The notes beneath the pieces were generated by a model. That model saw only the letters and a program-made list of their open reading frames with translations. It was not told the origin of the DNA and searched no databases. Positions 14,580 through 22,480 of a stretch of 51,857 nt of DNA are shown here, piece after piece (the stretch's first letter is position 1; the number at the start of each line of letters is the position of its first letter). A program made the translations under genes and the position numbers. The DNA is from Bacteroidaceae bacterium (GTDB lineage: Bacteria; Bacteroidota; Bacteroidia; Bacteroidales; Bacteroidaceae): NCBI GenBank assembly GCA_017483605.1, contig JAFUWG010000049.1, forward strand, positions 1-51,857. Reading direction: 5' to 3'.

Positions 14580-17306
14580 ATGATGACAGCAAAAGAGATA
14601 CGTGAGTCTTTCAAGAAGTTTTTTGAAAGCAAGGAGCACCTGATTGTGCCGTCGGCTCCGATGGTCGTGAAGGACGACCCGACGCTGATGTTCACCAATG
14701 CAGGCATGAATCAGTTTAAGGACATCATTCTGGGCAATGCCACGCCCAAGTGTCGCCGACAGGCGGACTCGCAGAAGTGCCTCCGTGTGAGCGGCAAGCA
14801 CAACGACCTGGAGGAGGTGGGACATGACACCTACCACCATACCATGTTCGAGATGCTGGGCAACTGGTCGTTTGGCGACTACTTCAAGAAGGAAGCCATC
14901 TCATGGGCATGGGAGTACATCGTCGATGTGCTGAAGATTGACCCGAAAGACCTCTATGCCACGGTGTTCGAGGGCAGCCCCGAAGAGGGTTTGGAGCGTG
15001 ACGACGAGGCTGCATCCATCTGGGAGCAGTTCTTGCCCAAAGACCATATCATCAACGGCAACAAGCACGACAACTTCTGGGAGATGGGCGACACGGGGCC
15101 ATGCGGTCCTTGCTCCGAGATTCATGTGGATTCTCGTCCGGAAGCCGAGAAGGCACAGGTGCCGGGTCGTGAACTGGTGAACAAAGACCATCCGCAGGTC
15201 ATCGAGATTTGGAACCTCGTCTTCATGCAGTACAACCGCAAGGCAGACGGCTCGCTCGAAGGGCTGCCAGCCAAGGTGATTGACACCGGCATGGGCTTCG
15301 AGCGTCTGGTACGCACCTTGCAGGGCAAGACTTCTAACTACGACACCGACGTGTTCCAGCCGCTCATCAAGGTGCTGGGCGACATGGCAGGTTGCCGCTA
15401 TGGCGACGACGAGAAGAAGGACATCGCCATGCGAGTGGTGGTTGACCACCTGCGTGCCATTGCCTTCGCCATTGCCGACGGTCAGTTGCCCAGCAACGCC
15501 AAGGCTGGCTATGTCATTCGTCGCATCCTGCGCCGTGCCGTGCGTTACGGCTACACGTTCCTCGGTCAGAAAGAAGCATTCATCTACAAACTTGTGCCTA
15601 CGCTCGTTGCCGAGATGGGCGATGCCTTCCCCGAGATTGCTGCCCAGCAGAAACTGGTGATGAAGGTGATGCAGGAAGAGGAATCGTCGTTCCTCCGCAC
15701 GTTGGAGAACGGCATCAAACTCCTCCAGGGTGTCATCGACGAGACCAAGGCAGCAGGCAAGACCGAGATTGCTGGCGACAAGGCGTTCACCCTGTTCGAC
15801 ACCTTCGGCTTCCCCCTCGACCTCACCGAACTGATTTGCCGCGAGCAAGGTTTGACGGTCGATGAGAAGGGTTTCGACACTTGTATGCAGGAGCAGAAGA
15901 ACCGTGCCCGCAATGCCGCCGAAGTGAAGTTGGGCGACTGGCAGACCCCCTCTCCAGCCCTCCCCCTCTATGGGGAGGGTGACCATGCAGGGGCTTCTCC
16001 ATCGGAAAACAATCCGGACGGCTCTCTCCCCATAGAGGGGGAGATGTCCGTAGGACAGAGGGGGTCTGAGAGCGAGTTTGTGGGTTACGACTACACGGAA
16101 TATCCTGCCCACATCGTTAAATATAGAGAGGTGCAGCAGAAGAAGCGTACCGCCTACGAAGTCATCCTCGACAAGACCCCGTTCTATGGCGAGATGGGTG
16201 GTGAGATTGGCGACTCAGGTGTGCTGGTGAGCGAGAACGAGGAAATCAAGGTGCTCGACACGAAGAAGGAGAACGGCGTGGCGATTCACATCGTCGATAA
16301 GTTGCCCGAGCATCCCGAAGCAGAGTTCATGGCATGTGTCGATGTGGAGAAGCGTCGTGCCATCGAGGCAAACCACACCTGTACCCACCTGCTCGATGAG
16401 GCTCTTCGTGAGGTGCTTGGCACCCATGTGGAGCAGAAAGGTTCGCTCGTCACCGCCGAAGGTCTGCGTTTCGACTTCTCCCACTTTGAGAAGGTCACCC
16501 CAGAGCAGATTCGTGAGGTGGAGCACATCGTCAACGCCCGCATCCGTGAGGACATTCCGCTGAAGGAGTACCGCGACTACCCCATCGAGAAAGCCAAGGA
16601 ACTCGGAGCCATCGCCCTCTTCGGCGAGAAGTATGGCGACAAGGTGCGTGTCGTTCAGTTCGGCACCTCGGTCGAGTTCTGCGGCGGTTGCCACGCCCAG
16701 AGCACAGGTCGCCTCGGCATGGTGAAGATTTCCAGCGAGAGCAGCATTGCCGCAGGTGTGCGTCGCATCGAAGCCATCACCGGCAAGGCGGTGGAAGAGA
16801 CCCTCGACAAGATGCAGGACTTCATGACCGACCTCCGCGGGCTCCTCAACAACGCCCCCGACCTCATGGCAACCATCCAGCGTGCCATCGCCGAGAACAA
16901 GGAACTGCAAAGTCAGGTGGAAGAGTTCAAGGCTCAGAAGGCACAGGAATTCAAGAAGATTCTCATCGAGAAGGCACGTGACGTGAACGGCACCAAGGTC
17001 ATAGCCGGTGTTCTTCCCCTCGAACCCCAACACGCCAAGGACATCGCCTTCCAACTCCGTGCCCAATTCCCCGAGCGACTCCTTGTAGCCATCGGCAGTG
17101 CCCTCGGCGGCAAGCCCACCCTCACCGTCTCCTTCTCCGACGACCTCGTGAAAGAAGGCAAGAATGCCGGCACCCTCGTCCGCGAGGCAGGCAAACTCAT
17201 CAAGGGTGGTGGTGGCGGTCAGCCCCACTTCGCCACGGCAGGCGGCAAAGACCCCGACGGCCTCAAAGCCGCTGTCGATAAGGTGGTCGAGTTGGCTGAG
17301 TTGTAA
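14580..17306 (+). CDS. alaS: Alanyl-tRNA synthetase with repeat-derived insertion
   Basis: 908 residues. It charges tRNA-Ala and hydrolyses mischarged Ser/Gly-tRNA. The class II catalytic core is at the N-terminus ([11 protein letters not shown], then [12 protein letters not shown], and [12 protein letters not shown]). The editing-domain zinc ligands are His599 and His603 (NHTCTHLL) plus Cys701 and His705 (CGGCH). The glycine-rich C-terminal region ends in [14 protein letters not shown]. Residues about 455-497 (from [13 protein letters not shown] to GQRGSE) are unlike AlaRS and are encoded by inverted repeats. They fall between the tRNA-recognition part and the linker to the editing domain. 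Removing them leaves about 866 residues, close to the usual 870-880. The first of two adjacent ATGs (14580, 14583) is used. Confidence 0.97.
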   Translation: MMTAKEIRESFKKFFESKEHLIVPSAPMVVKDDPTLMFTNAGMNQFKDIILGNATPKCRRQADSQKCLRVSGKHNDLEEVGHDTYHHTMFEMLGNWSFGDYFKKEAISWAWEYIVDVLKIDPKDLYATVFEGSPEEGLERDDEAASIWEQFLPKDHIINGNKHDNFWEMGDTGPCGPCSEIHVDSRPEAEKAQVPGRELVNKDHPQVIEIWNLVFMQYNRKADGSLEGLPAKVIDTGMGFERLVRTLQGKTSNYDTDVFQPLIKVLGDMAGCRYGDDEKKDIAMRVVVDHLRAIAFAIADGQLPSNAKAGYVIRRILRRAVRYGYTFLGQKEAFIYKLVPTLVAEMGDAFPEIAAQQKLVMKVMQEEESSFLRTLENGIKLLQGVIDETKAAGKTEIAGDKAFTLFDTFGFPLDLTELICREQGLTVDEKGFDTCMQEQKNRARNAAEVKLGDWQTPSPALPLYGEGDHAGASPSENNPDGSLPIEGEMSVGQRGSESEFVGYDYTEYPAHIVKYREVQQKKRTAYEVILDKTPFYGEMGGEIGDSGVLVSENEEIKVLDTKKENGVAIHIVDKLPEHPEAEFMACVDVEKRRAIEANHTCTHLLDEALREVLGTHVEQKGSLVTAEGLRFDFSHFEKVTPEQIREVEHIVNARIREDIPLKEYRDYPIEKAKELGAIALFGEKYGDKVRVVQFGTSVEFCGGCHAQSTGRLGMVKISSESSIAAGVRRIEAITGKAVEETLDKMQDFMTDLRGLLNNAPDLMATIQRAIAENKELQSQVEEFKAQKAQEFKKILIEKARDVNGTKVIAGVLPLEPQHAKDIAFQLRAQFPERLLVAIGSALGGKPTLTVSFSDDLVKEGKNAGTLVREAGKLIKGGGGGQPHFATAGGKDPDGLKAAVDKVVELAEL
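15942..16068. repeat. REP-like inverted repeat inside alaS
   Basis: CAGACCCCCTCT at 15942-15953 is answered by AGAGGGGGTCTG at 16057-16068, and CCCCCTCTATGGGGA near 15963 by TCCCCATAGAGGGGG near 16027. The whole element keeps the reading frame (about 126 nt, 42 codons). Confidence 0.9.
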
Positions 17307-17335
17307 GCATATCATGTAGAAATGAAAAAAGGAAA

Positions 17336-17365
17336 GGGCAACCATCAAATGACAGGTGGTTGCCC
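17336..17365. terminator. Hairpin between alaS and mntA
   Basis: GGGCAACCATC pairs with GGTGGTTGCCC (one wobble) across an 8-nt loop, 30 nt after the alaS stop. There is no T-run on the plus strand, so termination strength is uncertain. Confidence 0.5.
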
Positions 17366-17389
17366 CCATGACATAACGCCTCGACACGT

Positions 17390-17689
17390 ATGAGTACCAC
17401 AGCAATGACACAGATGATAGCCGAATACTTCAAGACCCAACCCGTCGTGAAAGCATGGCTGTTTGGCTCCTTCGCCCGCGGAGAAGAAACCCCGGGGAGT
17501 GATGTGGACCTTCTGGTGATGTTCGACCACAGCACCCCCATCGGGCTTTTTGCATACGCTCGTATGCATCGTGAACTGGAGGAACGCTTAGGCCGCAAGG
17601 TCGATTTGGTGGAAGAAGGGACATTGCGTCCAGCAGCGGAGAAGACCGCCCTAAAAGACATGAAAGTGGTGTATGAGAGAGCGTATTAG
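17390..17689 (+). CDS. mntA: MntA family nucleotidyltransferase antitoxin
   Basis: 99 residues, a minimal nucleotidyltransferase. The active-site signature GSx10DxD is complete: Gly26-Ser27 (LFGSFARGEE) and Asp38/Asp40 (GSDVDLLV). In MntA/HepT (type VII) modules this enzyme transfers AMP onto the partner HEPN toxin and so silences it. The next gene overlaps by 17 nt and encodes a HEPN protein, so both belong to one toxin-antitoxin unit. An in-frame ATG at 405-407 of the same thousand (17405) is an alternative start. The unit sits between alaS and the accessory region. Confidence 0.9.
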   Translation: MSTTAMTQMIAEYFKTQPVVKAWLFGSFARGEETPGSDVDLLVMFDHSTPIGLFAYARMHRELEERLGRKVDLVEEGTLRPAAEKTALKDMKVVYERAY

Positions 17690-18035
17690 AGACATTGACC
17701 GCCTGAGGCATATCGATGAATGCATCGGTCATGTGATGGACTTTCTGCAAGGAAAGACCTACGACGACATGAAGAATGACGTGATGTGTTATCATGCCGT
17801 AGTTTACAACATCATGATTATCGGCGAAGCCGCCAATCTGTTGACCAAAGAATTCCGAGACGAACACCCGGAGGTGCCATGGCGTGAAATCGTGGACATG
17901 CGTAATGTGCTGGTGCATGGCTACTTCACCACAAGTGCCCTTTTCATCTGGGAAACATACACGAAGGACTTGCCACCGCTTCGCGAAAGCGTGTTGCGAT
18001 ATATAGAGGAGTTGGATAAGGCGGTTGAAAAGTGA
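17673..18035 (+). CDS. hepT: HepT-like HEPN ribonuclease toxin (DUF86)
   Basis: 120 residues, all helical. The HEPN catalytic motif Rx4HxY is intact: Arg77, His82 and Tyr84 in RNVLVHGYF. Upstream sequence HAVVYNIMIIGEAANLLTKEF is the conserved DUF86 helix. HEPN toxins cleave RNA, often tRNA; adenylylation of the tyrosine by MntA neutralises them. Because the active residues and the antitoxin are both intact, the module looks functional. The start overlaps the mntA end by 17 nt, implying translational coupling. Confidence 0.9.
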   Translation: MRERIRDIDRLRHIDECIGHVMDFLQGKTYDDMKNDVMCYHAVVYNIMIIGEAANLLTKEFRDEHPEVPWREIVDMRNVLVHGYFTTSALFIWETYTKDLPPLRESVLRYIEELDKAVEK

Positions 18036-18108
18036 TAACAAAACAACGCAAAACTTACATCCTCATGTATTGTGAAATACAATACAAACGTTAGTTGTTG
18101 TATCTTTC

Positions 18109-19335
18109 TTATTCTTTAGGGCTTATCCTTTCATCAATGTCCGAAGTAGAGCCTTCCATGCTTACTCCTGCTCTCTTTGCGGCTTTGATGGCATTTGCGT
18201 GGGATATCCTTTCGTAGATGTCTGATGTAGAACCTTCAGTACTAACGCCAGCCCTTTGTGCGGCTTTGATGGCATTTGCATGGGATATTCTTTCGTAGAT
18301 GTCTGATGTAGAACCTTCAGCACTAACGCCAGCCCTTTGTGCGGCTTTGATGGCATTTGCGTGGGATATTCTTTCGTAGATGTCTGATGTGGAACCTTCA
18401 GCACTAACGCCAGCCCTCTTTGCGGCTTTGATGGCATTTGCATGGGATATTCTTTCGTAGATGTCTGATGTGGAACCTTCAGCACTAACGCCTGCCCTTT
18501 GTGCGGCTTTGATGGCATTTGTATGAGATATTTTCTCGTAGATATCTGATGTGGACAACTCTCTTTGGGGGGCTTCTTGCTTGGCTTCATCGTCCTGTTT
18601 TACTGCGGCGGACTCCATTTTTGTGGAATTTGTCGTTACAGCAGGCTCTGCCTCGACAGGCAGCATTTCCTCATCGGAAAAAGTTTCGGTAATACTATTA
18701 TTCATAGGCTTGTTGTCCCTTTTTGTCAGAGGAGGCCTGTCTGCATCCAACGGTTTTTCCTTAGATTGAACAGGGACAATTTCATCTTCTCCTTCTATTG
18801 ATAGGTCTTTGTTCTCATAAGACGGCCTATTATTACTGGTTATTGACTTTTGTCTGAAAAGCATGTCCCGTCCTATCATGATGCATAGAAACAGAAGTAG
18901 TCCGTATATGATGTATTTGAACCTGAAGCCTCTGCTCGGCTCTGGCTTGATAGAATAAGAATCTGTATTATATGGGGCATCATTCATTGAGGAATAAGCC
19001 CTCTCTGTCTTGCTGTCAGTTGAGAAAGAATACCCTTTGTCATATTCTCCAAACGGGGATTGAGTGTAAGATGTGTTTTGCTCAGTCTCTGGCTCTGTTG
19101 TTATTCCGTGGCGTTTCTTGTGGCAATCTTCACATAAAACAACCACTTCGTCGGGACTATATGACCAAGGATTGACATCACGATATACAAGATGATGCAC
19201 TTGAAGTTTATTCCTCTCGCCATAAAATTGCCTGCCGCAATCCTCACAAGTGAAATTGCGCTCCTTTATCAGCGAGTAAGAATACCCTTTCCAATAGTCA
19301 GACTTTAACAGTCGCTCGTATTCTTCTTTCGTCAT
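18109..19335 (-). CDS. HNH nuclease-like protein with membrane helix and 27-residue tandem repeats
   Basis: 408 residues. Residues 1-80 form an HNH-type domain: CEDC (Cys30, Cys33), LQVHH (His47, His48), then LCEDCHKKRH (Cys68, Cys71, His72, His76). A hydrophobic segment follows at about 134-152 (YIIYGLLLFLCIMIG), then an acidic/Ser-rich linker. Residues 261-395 are five copies of a 27-residue unit, STSDIYERIS then HANAIKAAQRAGVS then AEG, plus a 13-residue partial copy ending in PKE. The HNH domain may cut nucleic acid, but its tethering to a membrane is unusual and it might be only a zinc-binding remnant. It is cotranscribed with the small gene 4 nt upstream. The function is not known to me. 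Confidence 0.72.
   Translation of the reverse strand: MTKEEYERLLKSDYWKGYSYSLIKERNFTCEDCGRQFYGERNKLQVHHLVYRDVNPWSYSPDEVVVLCEDCHKKRHGITTEPETEQNTSYTQSPFGEYDKGYSFSTDSKTERAYSSMNDAPYNTDSYSIKPEPSRGFRFKYIIYGLLLFLCIMIGRDMLFRQKSITSNNRPSYENKDLSIEGEDEIVPVQSKEKPLDADRPPLTKRDNKPMNNSITETFSDEEMLPVEAEPAVTTNSTKMESAAVKQDDEAKQEAPQRELSTSDIYEKISHTNAIKAAQRAGVSAEGSTSDIYERISHANAIKAAKRAGVSAEGSTSDIYERISHANAIKAAQRAGVSAEGSTSDIYERISHANAIKAAQRAGVSTEGSTSDIYERISHANAIKAAKRAGVSMEGSTSDIDERISPKE
18112..18555 (-). repeat. 81-bp tandem coding repeats (five full units and a partial)
   Basis: Five near-identical 81-bp units (18555 down to 18151) and a diverged partial unit to 18112 encode the 27-residue repeats. Third-base identity is high, which points to recent expansion. 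Variation is mainly AAQ/AAK and AEG/TEG/MEG. Confidence 0.92.
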
Positions 19336-19339
19336 TCCC

Positions 19340-19732
19340 TTATTTGCTCATTATTTGAATAATTGGAACAGTCTTGCTAAAGTTCGATTTTGTCTGATAT
19401 TGATAAATGCCGACTTGCCTTGCAACTTTTCCTTCGGAAACTTTTACAATCTCGTCATCGTAATAATATTTGCCATCTTCATTCGTCAGTAGATAGACTG
19501 GTCCAGTAAAAATTTCCAAACCTTCACGTGCTTGTCCGTTTACTAATGCAGCATTTTCACCAATCACTTGAAACACCTGAAAACCCTTAACATCAATTAC
19601 GTCACCAGGCTTTTCAAACCATATTGTACCGTCATTACTCTCAGAACGACTTGCCGAGAAAATGAACGCAAATACAAATGTCAAGACAACTCCCGTCAAG
19701 ACACCACCACCAAAGATTAACCACTTTTTCAT
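19340..19732 (-). CDS. Small membrane-anchored protein, unknown function
   Basis: 130 residues. The N-terminus MKKWLIFGGGVLTGVVLTFVFAFIF is a signal anchor or signal peptide. The rest is beta-rich (KGFQVFQVIGENAALVNG, VYLLTNEDGKYYYDDEIV), resembling a small extracytoplasmic domain. The gene ends 4 nt before the HNH protein start, so the two form an operon and their products are probably both at the membrane. I do not recognise the family. The interval upstream holds the structured RNA at 19768-19933, which could be its leader. Confidence 0.65.
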   Translation of the reverse strand: MKKWLIFGGGVLTGVVLTFVFAFIFSASRSESNDGTIWFEKPGDVIDVKGFQVFQVIGENAALVNGQAREGLEIFTGPVYLLTNEDGKYYYDDEIVKVSEGKVARQVGIYQYQTKSNFSKTVPIIQIMSK

Positions 19733-19767
19733 ATCACTTACTTTTTAAATGTTATTCTTTTCTAAAC

Positions 19768-19933
19768 ACAAGAGGCGCAGACTTTCGCCATACGACTTCT
19801 TGGTCACCACAACCATCATACTTATATGGGAATGCCCGCGCCCTATGGGGCGGCACCCAATAAAAGTATGAAGTTGCTCTATTTCTAGGTGGTGATTAGA
19901 AGTCTATTGAGCAATATGTCTTGCGTTCCTTGC
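19768..19933 (-). ncRNA. ssrS: Structured RNA, candidate 6S RNA
   Basis: The sequence folds into one long interrupted hairpin. Closing stem: 19768-19781 with about 19918-19932. Next: GACTTCT (19794-19800) with AGAAGTC (19898-19904) and CACCAC (19805-19810) with GTGGTG (19889-19894). Then an asymmetric open bubble, about 6 nt on one side and 18 on the other. Then an apical arm CATACTT..ATGGG (19817-19830) with CCCAAT..AAGTATG (19856-19870) and a GC-rich tip. A stem, a large central bubble and an apical arm are the layout of 6S RNA, which binds RNA polymerase. A strong minus-strand promoter lies just upstream. A structured leader of the downstream operon is the alternative. Confidence 0.5.
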
Positions 19934-19945
19934 GGAATACGAAGG

Positions 19946-19977
19946 CAAAATTACGGAGAATACATGGAATTACCAAA
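19946..19977 (-). promoter_or_regulatory. Promoter of the structured RNA
   Basis: On the minus strand TTTG (19977-19974) and TAATTTTG (19953-19946) are separated by exactly 20 nt. The predicted start near 19939 lies just outside the closing stem of the RNA. Confidence 0.7.
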
Positions 19978-20028
19978 CGTTTTCTCATTAAATGCCTTCT
20001 GAAAGAAGGTTTTCCCGATGAAAATGTG

Positions 20029-20036
20029 TAACTTTG
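20029..20036 (+). promoter_or_regulatory. -7 promoter element for the unknown gene pair
   Basis: TAACTTTG, preceded by TG, lies 32 nt before the ATG at 20068. No clear -33 element. Confidence 0.6.
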
Positions 20037-20067
20037 CCATTCAGAACACAATCTTTTACACACGCCT

Positions 20068-21123
20068 ATGGATATCTATGCCCTTTACACTTATACTTTC
20101 AAAGACGCTGAAACCGTTCAATACAACTTGCCATACCCTGAAGAGCAGGTGAAAGTGCCGGCTTCGACTGCCGACAAGAACCTGTGGCTTGACCGCCTGT
20201 TTGGCGGCAAGAAGGCTGACGTGAGGATTCAGAATGTGAAGAAGAACGGAAAGGGAGCCGACAAGTATCCTTGCACCGTGTTGGCACATGAGGAGCGGGT
20301 AGTGTGGTTGCGTATGGAGAACGAGAAGAGCCAGCGAATCTATGTAAAAAGCCAAAGTATGACTTCGGAGCCAGACCCTATAGAGGCAAAGGATATGCCC
20401 ACCAATCCTTTCAGTTACATATTCATCGACTGCAGGGAGGAAAAGGACATGATTGCCATCAGGAAAGACAGCGACGCATGGCGAAGCACGGATGTGGAGG
20501 CGAAACTGCTGGAGGTGAGTCTGAACAAGATGATGGGAGACCTTGGATATGGGTTCTGTATCTCGATATCGCCTGTGACGATGCCCAAGGACTTCTGGAG
20601 TTATAATCGTCAACTTATCAAGAAACAGAATCGAAAAGTGAAGAAAATGACCATCTACTTCACCAGCGGCACGATAGACCCCGATGTGGAAGATGCCATC
20701 AATAAGACTCCATTCCTGAAGCGTCTGCTGAAGGAGGTGTGGTCTGCCTCCAGCGGAAAAGTGGAACTCCAAAATCCCTTTGGAAGAGATATTGTTGACG
20801 GGCGGAAACACGATATCAAGAGAATCATAGAACTCATTACCAGCAATGCCAAAGACAGCGGCTTCGGTCTCAGTTTGGCTTACGACAACGGCTTGGAGGT
20901 AACCTGTGGAAAGGACGTCTGTCTGAGTTATCCTATGAGGGACGATATGCTCGACATGTTGTTCAGCAAGAACCTGTTCGGAGAATACAAGGTGAATACC
21001 TGGCTCGACCAGGCAGTAGAATACATAAAAGTACAGAAAGATGAAAAGAATGTTGACTCCCGAAGAAAGAGAAAAACTCCAAAACACGCATCGGACACAT
21101 CCCTTGCTCTTGACTTCCTATAA
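20068..21123 (+). CDS. Protein of unknown function, first gene of an overlapping pair
   Basis: 351 residues, soluble, no signal or membrane segment. I do not recognise the family. The N-terminal third is a beta-rich region (YTYTFKDAETVQYNLPYPEE, YPCTVLAHEERVVWLRMENE). The middle has MMGDLGYGFCISISPVTMP, the basic stretch QLIKKQNRKVKK, and MTIYFTSGTIDPDVEDAI. Next come ELQNPFGRDIVDGRKHDIKR and GFGLSLAYDNGLEV. The C-terminus is strongly basic (SRRKRKTPKHAS). The next gene overlaps it by 83 nt in another frame, which implies close coupling. The pair has its own promoter and ends in a strong terminator. Its place among TA, HNH and primase-type genes suggests an accessory, possibly defensive, role, but nothing in the sequence proves that. 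Confidence 0.7.
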   Translation: MDIYALYTYTFKDAETVQYNLPYPEEQVKVPASTADKNLWLDRLFGGKKADVRIQNVKKNGKGADKYPCTVLAHEERVVWLRMENEKSQRIYVKSQSMTSEPDPIEAKDMPTNPFSYIFIDCREEKDMIAIRKDSDAWRSTDVEAKLLEVSLNKMMGDLGYGFCISISPVTMPKDFWSYNRQLIKKQNRKVKKMTIYFTSGTIDPDVEDAINKTPFLKRLLKEVWSASSGKVELQNPFGRDIVDGRKHDIKRIIELITSNAKDSGFGLSLAYDNGLEVTCGKDVCLSYPMRDDMLDMLFSKNLFGEYKVNTWLDQAVEYIKVQKDEKNVDSRRKRKTPKHASDTSLALDFL

Positions 21124-21865
21124 GGTGTTCACGCCCCGGATGAATCGTCTCAGAGGACTGGAAGCCCAGCCCGAGGATGTCTTCAGGGAGGTAGCGTACT
21201 TGTTCGACTATCTGCTCTCTGCCGAAGGACTCAATCAGCAGCGAGTCGATGGCTTGTGGGTCTTATTGGTCAACGACATCCGCATCTGGAAACCCGATGT
21301 TCAGGAAGCGGACAAGATGCTGATGGCTGGCACGGTATTCTCGATAGTCAAGAAAATCCTCTGCCATCACAGCGAGAGCCGCTACTGTGAAACGATACAC
21401 GACATGCTTGATGTAACCATCGAAAAAGAGTTGAGCGTCCCTGACGAACAAGAGCACCAGCAATTTCTTGACCGTCTCTCAGAGTGCAGCGTCATGCTCA
21501 GCGAGTGGGTGAACCAATATGAGGACAGTGACGAGTGGCTGTCTGAGGAAATCGGGTCAGTCTTAGCACAACCGAAAATAGAAGAAGGGCTGGAACAAAA
21601 AGAGCAAGGCGGGCAGGGGACACGGCTTGATGAAGATATAATAAAAGCAGAGAAAGCCATCAGAGGGCTGTTCCCCTCCGATGTGGAGGGAAAACAATAT
21701 GAGAGATTTATGAGAGCAGCACAAGGGAAAGAAAAACTCGCATTGGCAAGGACCTTGAAAGAGGCGATAGGCTATTCAAGGGGAAATGCCACTAAGAAAG
21801 TCATACATTGGGCACTTGGAAGGTTGGGGTTTGTCGTAGGAAGTTATTCGAATTTCAAGTTGTGA
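21041..21865 (+). CDS. Protein of unknown function, second gene of an overlapping pair
   Basis: 274 residues if the ATG at 21041 is used; ATGs at 21050 (MLTPEERE) and 21140 (MNRLRG) are alternatives. The first two overlap the upstream gene by more than 70 nt, the third does not. The protein is helical and charged, with no membrane segment. Features: PEDVFREVAYLFDYLLSAEG, LWVLLVNDIRIWKPD, ECSVMLSEWVNQYEDSDEW, an acidic/Gln linker (EEGLEQKEQGGQG), then a C-terminal helical domain KQYERFMRAAQGKEK with GYSRGNATKKVIHWALGRLG. The last part could bind nucleic acid. No family is recognised. The unit ends at the terminator at 21917-21961. Confidence 0.65.
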   Translation: MKRMLTPEEREKLQNTHRTHPLLLTSYKVFTPRMNRLRGLEAQPEDVFREVAYLFDYLLSAEGLNQQRVDGLWVLLVNDIRIWKPDVQEADKMLMAGTVFSIVKKILCHHSESRYCETIHDMLDVTIEKELSVPDEQEHQQFLDRLSECSVMLSEWVNQYEDSDEWLSEEIGSVLAQPKIEEGLEQKEQGGQGTRLDEDIIKAEKAIRGLFPSDVEGKQYERFMRAAQGKEKLALARTLKEAIGYSRGNATKKVIHWALGRLGFVVGSYSNFKL

Positions 21866-21916
21866 AAGAACGGAAAAACCGTTACATATAGTTAGAGATA
21901 ATCATAAATAATTACA

Positions 21917-21961
21917 AACAAGAACGGACAATGCTTATTGCCCGTTCTTGTTGTTTTTTTT
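21917..21961 (+). terminator. Rho-independent terminator after the unknown pair
   Basis: ACAAGAACGG (21918-21927) pairs with CCGTTCTTGT (21942-21951) and an eight-T run follows at 21954-21961. Its right side overlaps the -33 element of the next promoter. Confidence 0.9.
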
Positions 21962-21982
21962 CATAGCGAGAGTGTACCTTTG
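21951..21982 (+). promoter_or_regulatory. Promoter upstream of the pseudoknotted leader
   Basis: TTG at 21951-21953 and TACCTTTG at 21975-21982, with 21 nt between, followed by CA. The start codon lies 115 nt further on, so the transcript has a long leader. Confidence 0.72.
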
Positions 21983-21996
21983 CACCAGAATTCCAA

Positions 21997-22071
21997 GGGA
22001 AACAAAGTCCCAGCGTGGCTCCCGCCAGTCTCGGTAAGCATCTGGCCATAGGACTGGAAACGTTACAGATG
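21997..22071 (+). ncRNA. Candidate pseudoknotted 5' leader
   Basis: Stem 1 is CCAGTC (22025-22030) with GACTGG (22052-22057). Stem 2 is CATCTG (22039-22044) with CAGATG (22066-22071). The order 1-2-1'-2' makes an H-type pseudoknot with two perfect 6-bp stems. A small hairpin GGGA (21997-22000) with TCCC (22008-22011) precedes it. The leader fills the space between the promoter and the ATG at 22098, so it may control translation of that operon. Confidence 0.5.
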
Positions 22072-22097
22072 TTCACTTCCTAAAAACACAAAAAACA

Positions 22098-22475
22098 ATG
22101 GAAGAAAAGAACATTCATTCAAAGAAAGCCGACCTTCAGGGCTGGCATCGTAACACAGACCTCTGCGTGGACATGAAGACATGCCTTCGCAACGACCGCA
22201 TCACACAACTGGGCAAAGACTATGTTGGTGTCCTCACGCGTGACGGAGAAGACCACTACCTGTTCACCGAAGCGAATTTCCCTTCGGCGGCGGGGCGGCG
22301 CAATGTCCACCTCTACGAAGGCGAGCACATTACTTGCACCAAACGGCTCAATGGCTCGTTGCGTTTGAACTTCAAGCACCTGAAAGTTGATGCGGATTTC
22401 AGCGTTGACGGCTATGCCATCGAGGTGGCGAACGAGATTCGTGAGGCTTTGACAGGCCTTGTAGAGAACAATTAA
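22098..22475 (+). CDS. Small conserved-looking protein, unknown function
   Basis: 125 residues, soluble. It starts with a Lys/Glu-rich tail followed by LQGWHRNTDLCVDMKTCLRN, then ITQLGKDYVGVLTRDGEDHYLFTE, an insertion rich in Arg/Gly, YEGEHITCTKRLNGSLRLNF and an acidic helix EVANEIREALTGL. I recall similar proteins preceding replication-type (VirE/DUF3987) genes in Bacteroidales, but no function. Three cysteines are spaced as CVDMKTC and ITC. The gene has a strong promoter and a 115-nt structured leader. The word-repeat element W3 separates it from the DUF3987-like gene, so cotranscription is uncertain. Confidence 0.6.
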   Translation: MEEKNIHSKKADLQGWHRNTDLCVDMKTCLRNDRITQLGKDYVGVLTRDGEDHYLFTEANFPSAAGRRNVHLYEGEHITCTKRLNGSLRLNFKHLKVDADFSVDGYAIEVANEIREALTGLVENN

Positions 22476-22480
22476 CCAAG

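Noticed and set aside
14901-16112. Minus-strand frame of 403 codons inside alaS
   Set aside because: Antisense to a certain essential gene; composition is that of a shadow frame.
18112-18555. CRISPR array
   Set aside because: The 81-bp periodicity is in frame and encodes protein repeats; there are no unique spacers.
20056-21087. Minus-strand frame of 343 codons opposite the first gene of the unknown pair
   Set aside because: Considered because the plus gene is unrecognised, but the plus strand has a good promoter, terminator and acidic/basic protein-like composition; the minus frame is His/Leu/Val-rich.
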